From Sternotherus odoratus (taxonomy: Eukaryota > Chordata > Testudines > Kinosternidae): DNA of 64,000 bases. The notes beneath the pieces are model-generated. The model did not search any database, was not told the DNA's origin, and saw only the letters and a list, made by a program, of their open reading frames with translations. Within the stretch, counting starts at the first letter, position 1, and each line of letters begins with the position of its first letter. Shown here one piece after another: positions 23,701 through 35,245 of the stretch. The DNA lies in assembly GCA_032164245.1 (NCBI GenBank), contig JAVMKO010000020.1:5607206-5671205 (forward strand), written 5' to 3'. Made by a program: the position numbers and the translations under genes.

Positions 23701-24379
23701 TACAGAGGTATAAAAACAAATAAACTTTGGGTTTACTATTACGTGGCCTCGACCCTGATCTTTGGATGATTTTACATTATGTGAAACTAAATGTTGGCAT
23801 GTGGAAATGGCAGAGAACAAATAGACACAGATGGGTTGTTGGCTGACAGCTTATGAGAAACTCCTGAGAGAATTGTTTTGTGCAAAGGAAAGGGTTTTGT
23901 TTTTGTTTTTTTGGTTGTTACATTTCCAACAGAGCAACCACAAAAGAAAATCATATTTCAATTGCTGAAACATAATTTATATCCAAGGGAAGCTTAAAGA
24001 CATTGCCAGAATCCGTAAAAGAGTGATTTACAGAAGCAACAAAACAAATTAACTTGGCATTCGAACAAAACCATCAGTCATATCTAGGAGCTGTCAGGAA
24101 TAACAGCAACATAATTTTGACGGAATCCAAACTGCAGGGGAAATTTTAACAGAAAAATGCATGGGGATTATTTTCTACATGCTTGGAGAACTAACTCCAA
24201 TTTAGCAAGTTACTGTACAGCCGCTTATTCGCCTTGAAACTTCACCTTCCTTATTTCCAAGCAGACTCCACTTCTACGAACTCTAAAAATTCATAGCCAC
24301 CTACCATAAGTGCATTTGTAAAGTTACCACCGAGCTCCAAAAAAAGAGGACTGATCCCAGTAGAGGATCACTAGCAAAC

Positions 24380-24503
24380 TAGGGTGACCAGATGTCCCAA
24401 TTTTATAGAGACAGTCCCGGTATTTGGGGCTGTGTCTTATATAGAAGCCTATTACCCCACACCCCATTTCCCAATTTTTCACAGTTGCTGTCTTGTCACC
24501 CTA
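24380..24503 (-). mobile_element. hAT-like MITE (TAGGGTGACC ends), copy 3, with perfect 8-bp target duplication
   Basis: The 124-bp element begins TAGGGTGACC and ends GTCACCCTA, in the opposite orientation to the other two copies. It is flanked by identical 8-mers tagcaaac at 24372-24379 and 24504-24511. An 8-bp duplication and T/CAGGG-type ends are the hallmark of hAT transposons. It is non-autonomous. Confidence 0.92.
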
Positions 24504-25019
24504 TAGCAAACAGTGGTCTGTTTCTATATTGGTCCCCAGATCCCATTGCAGGTACTTACACTGTCTATTGGTACTTGCCTTGTTATGTGTCCTTTCTGTG
24601 GATGGAAGCTGACTAAAGAGATACCAGCTTCATACCAACTTGATTCACAACGGAGTGGGGTTCCTCCAGACTTATTTAAAAAGGAAAAGAAAAATATGAT
24701 ATCTCGATCCCGCTATGGGCCAGATTAGCCATTGCCTTACGGTGTGTCTTGGAGTACCATCTCCCCGGAGTACCATCCTCTTTATGCCAGGCATAGAGCT
24801 GAATCCATCAGCTCTGTCTTGCTTCTGCATTGGCCAGGGACAGATGCAGACAGGGCCAAGGGCAACCTGTATCCTAAAGGCCACTGCCCCATAGCCACAA
24901 CTAAGGGCAGCCATGGAACCCCCCTACCCTGCACTGAGAGCTGATCCAGCCCCCACTAACTCCTTAATAGGGAGGCCCAACCACCTGCCCTCTGCCCCCA
25001 TATTAACACAGGCGTAGAT

Positions 25020-25180
25020 CTGCTGCTATGGGACCACCGAGTCTAGTATCCTGCCTCCAGCAATGGCCAATATTGGATGCTTCTAAAGGAAGGTGAAAAA
25101 CGAATGCATCTAAATCAATTATACAGCGCTATACATGTCGCTGTGTATGGGTGGAGAATTCCTCCCTGGCACCTCCAATG
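25020..25180 (-). mobile_element. CR1 3' UTR fragment, antisense
   Basis: gagtctagtatcctgcctcc, agcaatggccaatattggatgcttc and aaaggaaggtg follow, in reverse, the CR1 subfamily whose sense tail reads …GGCCACTGCTGGAGGCAGGATACTGGACT…. Confidence 0.75.
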
Positions 25181-26784
25181 GCCAGCTACATAAAAGCTAC
25201 TTTACATTATTTTATCCTGCACCGTGCCCATGGTGTGGGTCATAAAATTATCCAGTCCTTTCAAATCAGGCACAACGCAGCCAACGTGTTGGAGTCTTGT
25301 TCTTCCCTTCCATTCCACAGCCTGAAGCTGAGATTTTGCAGGACGCCTAGGGAGTGAAGTCACAGGACTGTATGGGTTGGATCTAAGTGGGTGAGCACCA
25401 AGTAAGGGTACTCCAAAAAATGATTTAAACATATCAACTAGAGAAACAAAAAAACAGAGGGTCCAAATCTTCAGTTCTCTCTCAAATGTCTACTCAGGGA
25501 TGTGATCCCCACTAGTTTAGTCTCCTGAGGTTCTTTGCCAGGCCTTGGGAGATGCCATGATTAAAACCAGAATAATTACAATGACTGGCTGTTTTATTAT
25601 TAAAGGGGGGAAATTAAACACAAACAATAAGCCATGTTTATTTCAGTTACAAATTCTTTTGTATGTCTGTCTGCAGACAGCCTTGAGAAATTACACCTCT
25701 GGGAGAGGCAATGTGCTCTAGATAAGACCAAAGTCGATCATTCTGAACTCTCAGATCACCTCTAAAATGTAGACACTTTTAGCTCTTTCTTGTATTAAGT
25801 CCAATGTCTGATATATTCCTTGAGCTTTATTAGAACTTCAATTCATGAACCATGTTTCAAGCAAGTCTCTTAGCTTTGAAATAGTCTTTTTAAGACAAGT
25901 GTAGGTGATTTTCAAAGTCTTTATCTTAAATAGTCCTCCAAAAAGGCATTGATTTGTCTTAAGAACCACCTCTCGAAGAATTATCTTTCTGAGTGTGGTA
26001 GGGAAGATGCTTAAGCACTGCTAGGTAACTAATTAATTGCCCAATCAATACCTTGTACTCAGATGACTTCTTACATTAGTAGTCAGTGATATGTGCAAAA
26101 AAACCATACTATTGTTTATATAACAATGGCATCAGGCCATTATTGTAAGACTTGCATTTAAATAAAAAAACATGTACAAACACACACCTCAAGGAAGCTT
26201 TTGCTATTTTTAAGTATTTAAGAAATAAAAGTTTTCTACAAACTGTGTCCTAATTATGCATGTAACTTTAAGGGAAACATGGAGACCTTTGACAGTTGAT
26301 CAAATGAGTTCGTTTTTAATAAGAATATTCTGAAAAATCTGTGTGTGAATTTAAAACTGAAGGGTTTTTTTGATGAAGTTGGAGCCTGTCTTGGCTTGTG
26401 TGGCCTTCAAGATCTTAGAAGAAGCAGAAACTTCATATTCCTTAACAAAGTGGAAGGTGGCTAGCTCTTTGAGAAAACACTCCTGTTGAGTCTTTTAACT
26501 AAACAGTTCCCAAGATTACACAATCAACCGTAGCGTCACAATTAAAAACTCCTACCAAAGTGTGACCCTTAGAGCATCCCTATAGCAGGGGGCAAACTGC
26601 TCGCTCGCTGGTATCGGATAGTGTCAGTTGGTCTCCCATTGGACATGGAGGTGATAAGGACAGAACTATGTTCAAGGAGGTGATATTCACCTGGATGCTT
26701 CTTGTCCTTTGTCACTTATGAGGAAAAAGCAGGAATTTCTTTAATTAGCCTAAATACTTCAGTTAATGTTTTTCTAACAGTTAT

Positions 26785-26945
26785 TTCTGCTCCGGTTCAG
26801 TCTTGATTTAAAAATTGCCAGTGAGGGAGAGAATCCTTCACAACCTTATGTAAATTGTTCCAGTGTTTAATTACTCTCACTTGTAAAACTGTCTTATGTC
26901 TGCAGCCTTGGAGAGAGACTTTCAGCACGGTCATTTTTTTAGGCT
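26785..26945 (-). mobile_element. CR1 fragment, antisense
   Basis: tcttgatttaaaaattgccagtgagggagagaatcc, attgttccagtgtttaattactctcac and ttgtaaaactg are a decayed form of a common CR1 segment read on the minus strand. Confidence 0.7.
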
Positions 26946-27108
26946 AGATTAGGCTGCGTTTTCCCATATCCGGGCCTCTCCATGTTCAGGTATGGGCTTA
27001 TCAGTTTAATCAGTCAAGAGTCATCTGACAAAGCTTTGGCTCCTTTATAGCCAGGGGCAGATTCTTAGTCAAGACACCAGGGCCTGCTCTAGCTTTTTTA
27101 CCGCTCTA

Positions 27109-27400
27109 AGGGTCTGTCTTCACTACCCGCCGGACTGGCTGGTAGCGCTTTATCTTCTGGCGATTTCTCGCGTCTTGTGAAGATGTGAGAAATCGATCGC
27201 TCGCGGCGCCCCCGTCAACTCCGGAACTCCAGCTTGCCGGGAGGTGCAAGCTGGAGTCAACGGGGGAGCGCGCCGCCACCCGCCACTGCCGTGGGGACGA
27301 GCGGTAAGTCGGCTGCAGATACGCAAACTTCAGCCACGTGGCTCACGTAGCTGAAGTTGCGTATCTGCAGTCGATCCTCCCCCCCCCCCCCCGTAGTGGG
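27109..27400 (+). mobile_element. Cruciform-rich GC MITE, copy B
   Basis: The left end TAAGGGTCTGTCTTCACTAC is closer to a GTCTACACTA terminal repeat than copy A at 13.06 kb, and the body is homologous to it. The terminal palindrome is longer here: 27313-27370 pairs over almost 30 bp (ctgcagatacgcaaacttcagc with gctgaagttgcgtatctgcag), where copy A has only 20 bp. A 14-base C run (27379-27392) and gtagtgggg close the copy. Target duplication not recognisable. Confidence 0.78.
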
Positions 27401-28065
27401 GAAAGGGGGGGGGAAGTGGCTGGATTGTACCACCTAAAGAATGGCTGCAATTGCTGACCCTTAGACTGTACAGCCCCAGGCACATGCTTCCTTGTCTGGT
27501 ACCTGGAGCCGGTCCTACAAGACACGCATGTAAATGCAGCACATTTAGAGATGACAAATCGGCCTAACTGGGCTAGAGTTTAATCTTCCCTGGGATGTGC
27601 CTTTACGTCACACGTCCCTTTTCAAAAAACAAACCAGCAACCACCAGGAAAGAAAAGACATTGAACACACGCCGAAGAAAGCGGAGATGCAAATTATAAA
27701 ATGCTAATTCAAAGAGCTCAAGGGACTGTGGGAGGGGAGGAGGGAAGAATCTCAATTGCTGAAGGCAGAAATGCATTATTATTATAGGAGCATCCCGCAG
27801 TCTCAACGGACAATGAGGCTCCACCATGCCCGATGCTGTATGCACAGTCTCAAACAAGACAAAGGAAGGGTTATTAGACCTGGTTTTACAGATAGCATAC
27901 TAAGCAGGAGCAGCAGAAGTGTCCTAAAGGTGCGGGGGGTCACAGGCCCTCAAACTGTTGCACAACTCCTCCTTCAACCTACCCCCTTCCCCTGACACCC
28001 TGCCCCCTACTCGCTTCTCTCTGCCCCCTCTTGCCTGTCGCATGCCCTTACGACCAGTAAGGAGT

Positions 28066-28111
28066 GGGAGGGCATAGCCCTCCCATTTATAAATTGGGGG
28101 GCATAGCCCCC
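28066..28111. repeat. Two GC hairpins flanking an AT palindrome
   Basis: gggagggc-ata-gccctccc (28066-28084) and ggggggc-ata-gccccc (28096-28111) are stem-loops with the same 3-base loop. They are separated by the palindromic atttataaat. Probably part of a dispersed repeat. Confidence 0.8.
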
Positions 28112-28599
28112 TCCCTCCTCTCATCCCCCGTTACTGAGGCGCTGACACTAAGGCATGGGCACTACTTGGAGGAACTACCCTGAAAGCTGCCTGTTTTTAA
28201 ACACAATCTGAAGCAGAAATATAGCCCCTTAAAAAGACCCCTGACAAGCTGTAGTTTTGAAGATAATGGTGATACACCGGCCAGGTTAGAAAGCTTAGCA
28301 GAAAAAGCTTTGATCTCTGGATCTGTAAAATGAAATCTCTCTCATCTTTTCGAGTGACAAGTGTAACTATCTGGGAAAGATCCAAATATAGCTTTAATTG
28401 AACCCACAGGTGAAGGAGAAGAAACAGCTGACAAAATTGTACAGCAAGATGAGATATTAAAGAGGCAGCATTTGTCTTTCTGTTGCTTTGGTTAGGGCTG
28501 TATCAGTACTTCCAAAACAATCTCCCATTTGCTGAGATTCCTCACATCAGCAACTGGCTGGGTTGAATTCTCAGATGAATTGTTACAGGCACCAGGTAG

Positions 28600-28700
28600 G
28601 GAGTCTTGGCTTTGTAGCTTAAGTAGCAGCTTGTGTTTTCAGTTCGGGAGGTCGCCAGTTCAATCCCCAGCGTGTCACTGAAGATGGGGGCAATGCCATA
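28600..28700 (+). mobile_element. tRNA-type SINE remnant
   Basis: tttgtagcttaagtagcagc and ggtcgccagttcaatcccc resemble pol III A and B boxes spaced as in a tRNA, followed by gatgggggcaatg. It does not fold into a complete tRNA, so a SINE is preferred. Confidence 0.5.
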
Positions 28701-30854
28701 ACAATTTATATCCTCTGTGGATTGGCACAGACAGGGACCTGTAACACAGGCTCACCAGTGGTTTATACATGGACAAGGTTTGTGTGTCTAAGCCAAGATT
28801 TCCAAAAATGCCTGCATGCACAACTTGGTATTTCCCTTTGAACAAAAGCTGGGTACCCCTTCATCCCCGCTCACCACCACGGGAAAATCAGGTTCCTTAC
28901 AGAGGTCTCAGGTCAAGCGCCCCAAAACTAGATCTTACTGGGCACTCTTCAAAATCTCAACCCTGTATCCAAACACCAACCTATGAAGGAATGAGACTGT
29001 TTACATCCGCACAACGGGTCCCATTTCAAAATGGCTGTTCATTGACCTACCTTACACCGCTGCTCGCAGTAGAGACAGGCCCCAGCCATATCCCTCAAAC
29101 TTGCTTAATAAGCTTGGACAGTCCAAGTCATGATTAAGACTCTATCTACCACTACAAAGGGCTTTCCATTAGCCCAATGAAACAAGGCCCTATGCTCAAC
29201 TCAATGGCCTTTCTGTCTAACACAACAACTTTCCAGTGATCACTTCAACAGCTTCTGGGAACAATCCAGGCCTCAGTGGGCAGTGGTGAAAATCTCCACT
29301 GGTGTAAGTTAGGGGAAAATAAGGCTCAGAGTAGGCCTGTTCGGGGCTGCAAGCAGAGGACTCTCCCTGACAGGCCCCTGCTTCTGCCTTTACAGAAGAT
29401 TTCCAAGTGCTTTACAAATCGATTTTGCTATCTTCCAAATCATCTCTCCCCTTCTCTCCGCACTGAAATGCAAAAAGCTATGGGTAGAACCAGCAGCTCT
29501 TTCATAGTGCACAGCACCATCACCCGAGAATTTTGGACGGCAAGCAAAGAATACTGCATTCACTTGAAACTCCACAGGCAAATTTAGATGGGCAGAATGA
29601 AATTGCCTGAAATTGTGGGGTCTATTGCTTTGGTCTGATTTTGGTTGCTGTGTTGAGAGCACAGATGCTGGGTGGCAGGGGATATACAGTTGGACTAGTT
29701 GATAGCAGATTCCCTCTAGCCTTAAATTTCTCTGACTAGGGTTTTGGGAAAAGGACCATGAAATCGGAGATGATCACAGATGGTTAGGACTTTGTCTTTT
29801 GATCTGCTCTGACAACACAGACAGAGATTCATGGCCAACCTTGTGCCTTTCAGAGTCCAATCCATGCTCCGTGCTGAATACACACAAATTAAGGCCAGTC
29901 CCTGCTCCAAAGAGCTTGCCATTAATAGACACGAGAGGACGGGACACACTGGGAAATGCAGGAGGGGAAAACTCATTTCTCACAGCCCTGGTTATTGGGC
30001 CAAAATCTGAATTTGTCCCATTCTGCTTAAGTACCTCACCCCAGTGGTATGGGTTAAGGCTGAAGAATTAAAGTCACTTTGAATTTCCTGGTCCCAAATT
30101 ACCACTGTGTTATTCCCGTCTTACGCTTGGCAAACTCCATGAATCCAGCGTGAAACTCTTGTCCGGTAGTGGTGAGGGATTCCTTCTGCTTTTTACTGGC
30201 CTGAGTAATATTTAAACAAATTTGACATTATAGAGAGGTCATTCGGGCTCAGGAGGGAAATTAGTGCAAGTACTGTTTTATTTCTCTGAAAAGATCAGCA
30301 CTTGAATTTTTTGAGTTTTCCCAAAACCTCAGAAAGACCCAAAGGGTCATCTAACTCTCTGCTGCCCATCAATTTCTTCATTAAACCATCTGTACTGCAA
30401 TCCTTCTCTTTCCTTTCAAATTCTTTCAGCTCCCATCCCAGATCAAAGGCTCACTTCTGACAGCATTCAAAGCTTTCCTGTGTTCTGTCTACATTACAAA
30501 ACCTCCTTCAAACTCAATGTCCCACATTACTTTATATGACAGAGGTGGGCCCCAAACTTAACTGGGTGACTCTGAATGTGGGTCATATGTTGCCGAAGCT
30601 GGGTGATAGCTGGAACTGGCATTTTTGGCCTGGCCTGATCTCCAGCAGAACTGGCATTAACACAACTACTTTCTCCCTGAAAATAATTTTCTCATTTTCA
30701 TGAGCTAGGATCAGTTTTTATTTGTATTCAGTGCTGTCAACAGTAATAAGGGAGTATGGTGGAATGATCAGGAGAGAATCCTGCAGCCCTGGAGCTGCTC
30801 AGAAGAGTCTATTGTCCCCTCCACTCTCCCATGTCACGTATGCCCAATGGAGAG

Positions 30855-31010
30855 CTTTGGCAAAAAAGGGAAAAAATAGTTTTTGTCAAAAAATTTCAGC
30901 AGAAAATGTCTCAGTTTTGGGGTTAAAAAAGAAGAAAATGTTCATGGATAGGACTTTCCACAAAAATTTTCATTTTGGTTGAAAATCCAATTTTCCAGCA
31001 AAAAACGTAT
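30855..31010. repeat. A/T-rich AAAATTTTC dispersed repeat
   Basis: ttgtcaaaaaatttcagcag, aaaatgtctcagttttgggg and caaaaattttcattttgg share wording with the 4.4-, 37.7- and 54.5-kb copies. Confidence 0.5.
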
Positions 31011-31212
31011 AATGAAGAATAATGTCAGAGCCACCTCTTCTTTGGAAGATACAGGTGCTCAGAACAGAGTTGACTCTTCTAAGCACCTGTGGCAAAGTGT
31101 TGGATGCCCTCAGGTGCCTAATGAATTCAAGATCAATTCCTCTTCCCAGGAAGTGTTCGGCACCTTGCAGGACCGAACCCACGGTCACATTGCTGTGTCA
31201 TGAACAAGAATT

Positions 31213-31310
31213 AACAGAGGGGAAACTGAGGCACAGAATAGGGAACTTGTTCCCCCCCCCCCCCCCCCGAGCATGCAGGGAAATAGCAGCACAGCCAGAA
31301 ATAGAAGCTG
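31213..31310 (-). repeat. SINE core fragment plus 17-base C run
   Basis: agaggggaaactgaggcacag is an antisense SINE core. It is interrupted by a C run at 31252-31268 and followed by gcagcacagccagaaatagaa, in the order expected of the family. Confidence 0.6.
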
Positions 31311-33994
31311 GTGGTGGGGAGAGACCAGGAAGGGTCTCCCTGCTTATTCTAACCCCAAGATGACAGCAAAGTGAAAGGAAGAAAATAAAATCCAGTCCAG
31401 TTGCAATCCCATATGCATGTGCAAACATTGAATCCCCAAGTTGGTCTCCGGTTTGCCAATGCATGGGCTAGTTTCAGCTCCCTTCGACGGACAGGGACAA
31501 AACTCAGAACAGCCCATTTTTATCTTTTTATCTCTCTTTAAAGAAGAGCACAGAGCAAGTGTTTAACAGAAAACAGATGATACAGCCAGAGTTGACAGCA
31601 GAGATATAACCCAACTGCCAATAGCCACGGGAGGAATTTAGGTCTGACGGCTCTGATCTGCTTGCTCAACACTGTACGGAAGAGCATGTCTTCACTCAAT
31701 ACATGGAAAGAACACTTGGCTTTATTATATACACCGTCAATCAGCACGTGTGGGCGCGTGCAGAGAGCTCGGTATTTGAAGCCAAGCGCTCAGGCAGGCA
31801 GGGTGAGAAGTTCAGGAAAGCAGCTGTCTGATTTATAAGAAAATACCCATGTCTTAAAATGTGTAAAAGTATCCAAAGCACATTCAAGTTCGGTTGGAAA
31901 CAAAATAAGCAGAAGTTGCAAATTGGTGACATTTCTCCCTCCTCCCGCCCCCAGATTATTTGTAGAATCAGGACTTGCCTGAGGCGTTGGACCAGCCAGG
32001 GCGGAAAATGTTTTCTACACCCTTGGGAAGTTTGTGCCCAGGGTGAAACCACTCTTCATCCCGGTCCCTAAAACCATCCTTAGAGGCAACAACTGGGTCA
32101 GGTCGTACGGGATTAGCTGCAGCACATGGATATGGCAAGAGACAGTCCCTGCAACCAAGAAATTGTGCCAAGGTTTTCAGACGTGACTAGTGATTTGGGG
32201 GGCTCCAGTTTTGAGAGTCCAACTTGAAATATCTTAAAGGAGCCCAGTTGTCGAAATGCCAAGCAGCCAGTCTGAAAATCAAGTACCTTTAAGGTCTCTT
32301 AAGATACTCCCCCCCCCCCAGTAAATGGACGCTTCTCAAAACTTGGCCAAATTTGTGTTTAAACAGAAAAGTGCATTAACATTCAGCATTTCAATCAGGC
32401 CGAGATGAACTCCTGTGCAGAGAGCCAATATAAAGTCTATGGACCATTTAAGATTTAAAAAGAAGTTAAAAATTCCCTCTAAATGAACATCTGGGCCCAG
32501 ATTATCCAGTGTTCTGACTCTGGATCAGACAGGAAGAGGCAAAAGGGGCAGTCTTTACATCTCATTCCATTTCTCTAATCCAAGAGTTGGAATGGCTCCC
32601 AGTTTAAATTACGGCCATCCTATCGGATGTCCAGGCCACACCCCTTTTCTCCTAGGAAGTCACCCTATCCGAGAGGCTGGAAGGGGGAGTGGCATTGGGC
32701 CATCATTGGTAGCAACAGAGGAGTCCACCGCTCCAGAGGAATCTTGGAGGATAGATCCTGAGCCACCAGGTGCTTCATGCTGAGAACGGGGCTTTCACTT
32801 AGATTATTTATGGACATGTTATAATGGATGAAGAACTGACGCCAATACAATCCACCAATCACTATTAAACTATGTCCTTGTTTTCTGGAGTTGGAGAGCA
32901 AGGACATTCCTAACTCTTTGCATTCATCATTATGTCGCTTGGTGTCTAGCAGTAACACCACTGCCCCAAAAACTCTTCTAGAGATTGCCATCCCAGTGGC
33001 AGATGGCAAGTTGCAGAGTGGCCCAGGCTGGTGTGTGCAGGTCTTTTGGTGATGGATTGTTTTCATAGTTTCATCTGAAGTCTGTAGCTAAGCATTCCTA
33101 CCAATCATTCCAAATTCAACTCCCATGCCCTGCCTATAGGGAAAATGGCATTTTTGCTGAATCTATAATCCAGCACAAGTCATCTAACGCATTTGAAGTC
33201 TTTAGTAGGTGAACTGCTACCAGTTAATAAGGAACACTCAATGGGATGATTTGTATGTTGGATAGTACTTTGGCCGTGCAAAGGCAGCAAAAAAAAGGAA
33301 GTTTCCTTGGATTGGATTCAACAGCACCAATATTGTCTTCCCCTAATCCCTGCCCTTTGGTGAGGGAAGAAACATGTTGTGCATTCAAGTTCAGGCAAAT
33401 ATCCCTTTGATCACTGGGAGGTTGGGCCAGGAACAAAAGATTGAAGCTTTCATTTCCTCTTTTCACGGAACCTTGACGCACACAAACACTAAGTGAATCA
33501 TTAACAAGAACATAACACTCTCTTCATTCCCACCTCTGGAGTTTCCCAGTGCATCCTGTCTACTCCGGCGTTGAAAACTCAAGGCTAAATTTTAGAGGAC
33601 AACTGACTTTGGCCTTTGTGAGCATGCAGGATCTTTTGTAACACCGCTTGCATGTATACAACTGAATTAACTCATGCTAATCCGATTTACACTCAATTGT
33701 GCAGACAAATGGCATTCTCTGCTGCACTGTTTCCAAAGAAAATTTGGCGAAGGAGCTGGTTTCATTCCCCCAAACCTGAGGCCAGTTTTTTGCCAGTTGC
33801 AGCCTCAGAGTAGTTTAGATCAACACCAGAAGGTGCCCTACACTGTGCCAACTGGCTTTGGCCCCCAAAGAGCCTTCCACTAGCTAGGAATTGCTGGAGT
33901 GCAGGAGCAAGAATGAGTAGGTGCCACTGGCTTTTAAAATCTGTTGTCAGCGCAATACGTAGAATGCATGTAAAGTTGCATGGGAATAAATTAT

Positions 33995-34278
33995 CATAGC
34001 ATCATAAAATGTACGGCTGGAACACACCTTAAAAAGTCATCTAGTCCAGTCTCATCCATGACGAAACAGGATAGAATCATAGAATATCAGGGTTGGAAGG
34101 GACCTCAGGAAGTCATCTAGTCCAACCATTGCTCAAAGTAGGACCAACCCCAACTAAATCATCCCAGCCGGGCCTTAAAAACCTCTAAGGATGGAGATTC
34201 CACCACCTCCCTAGGAACCCATTCCAGGGCTTCACCACCCTCCTAGTGATTTTTTTCCCCTAATATCCAACCTAAACA
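33995..34278 (-). mobile_element. Two adjoining antisense CR1 3' ends
   Basis: 33995-34073 is an older tail (catcataaaatgtacggctggaacacac…catctagtccag). 34074-34278 is a younger one beginning atcatagaatatcagggttgg and running through ccaccacctccctagg to tccaacctaaac. Both have their 3' ends to the left. Such head-to-tail pairs arise by insertion into or beside an older copy. Confidence 0.92.
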
Positions 34279-34347
34279 AACTTTGGATCTGGATCCTGAG
34301 TGCTTCCTGATCCAAGTCAGACAGACTTGTGTGTGGTTGGTAGCGGG

Positions 34348-34735
34348 GGTTAAGAACATAAAACCAGCCGTGCTGGGTCAGACCAAAGTTCCATCTAGCC
34401 TAATATCCTGTCTTCCAACAGTGGCCAGTGCCAGGTGCACTTCAGAGGGAATGAACAGAACAGGTAATTAATTATCAAGTGATCCATCCCCTGTTGCCTA
34501 TTCTCAGCTTCTGGCAAACAGGGGCTAGGGACACCACATCTGCCCATCCTCGCTAATAACCATTGATGGCCCTATCCTCTGTGAACTTATCTAGTTCTTT
34601 TTTGAAAGACACTGCTAGTGTCTTGGCCTTCACAACATCCTCTGGCAAGGAGTTCCACAGGTTGACTGTGTGTTGTGTGAAGAAATACTTCCTTTTGTTT
34701 TAAACCTGCTGCCTATTAATAAAAAACTAGGTTGG
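34348..34735 (-). mobile_element. CR1-type LINE 3' fragment, antisense, long
   Basis: Begins aagaacataaaaccagccgtgctgggtcagacc and runs through tatcctgtcttccaacagtggccag, aaacaggggctagggac and gttccacaggttgactgtgt to aaacctgctgcctattaat. It is the reverse complement of the segment seen in sense at 42870-43262. No usable ORF. Confidence 0.9.
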
Positions 34736-35089
34736 GAGCCATGAAGTAAGTGGCAGTGCCTTAGCCATGTGTGCGTTGTAAAGGTCACTAGGACCTTTTC
34801 CATCTTTCTCGAAGGGAGTGCTAACCTTCTCTCCTTTCATACAACATATTCAAATGAGTCCAGGTTTACCATGAAGTGTAGACATAACCAAAAGAGAACA
34901 GACAAATAAAACTGATAGGGTATAGGGCTGAGTGAGGGGAAGGAGTTCAACCAAACTTTCCTGAACTTCAGAAGAGGTTGGGATGAAACAATGGCTCCAA
35001 TCTTGCAGACAGATCCATGAGGACTACCCCCTTCACCCAGGGGAATCCTCTAGGAGTCAGCCAGCACCAAGTTCATTGCAAGATCGTCC

Positions 35090-35245
35090 TCTCTGGGTTG
35101 GTCTACACAGGGAGATTGACCAGAATAACTCCTTCTGTGGACATGCTATTCCAGAACAGGAGTAATTTTATTCTACAATACTTAGTCTACTTCCAAAGCA
35201 GGATAATTATTCTGGAATAAAGTGCCTTTTCCAGAGTAGTGTCTA
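35090..35245. mobile_element. GTCTACAC-type MITE with TTATTCTGGAATAA motifs
   Basis: ttggtctacacagggagattgac opens the segment. Paired ctattccagaacagg and attattctggaataaag follow, then gtagtgtctagataag. A second MITE family with similar ends is inferred. Confidence 0.6.

Larger units (their letters stand above)
19591..24371. other. Intergenic, mostly unique
   Basis: Contains a (TG)n/(GA)n microsatellite at 20281-20310, a repeat end at 20470-20627 and a SINE-tail fragment near 20630-20760. A repeat-free open stretch lies at 20858-21205, and a CR1 scrap (ctgggctagatggacttctggtctgac) near 23245-23280. Nothing is recognised in 21210-23220 or 23290-24370. Confidence 0.5.
24512..27108. other. Intergenic; two antisense CR1 remnants, otherwise AT-rich unique DNA
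   Basis: CR1 remnants lie at 25020-25180 and 26785-26945. 25590-26780 is AT-rich with no recognised element. No exon or promoter was found. Confidence 0.5.
27401..33994. other. Intergenic, few recognisable elements
   Basis: Holds a triple-hairpin GC segment (28066-28111), a tRNA-type SINE (28600-28700), a SINE/CR1-like scrap near 29800-29940, an A/T-rich dispersed repeat (30855-31010) and a SINE core with a 17-base C run (31213-31310). 31330-33990 contains nothing I can name. Open frames of up to about 130 codons lack family features. Confidence 0.5.

Noticed and set aside
28600..28700. Possible tRNA gene
   Set aside because: A- and B-box-like motifs are present but the acceptor and anticodon stems do not pair; a SINE remnant fits better.
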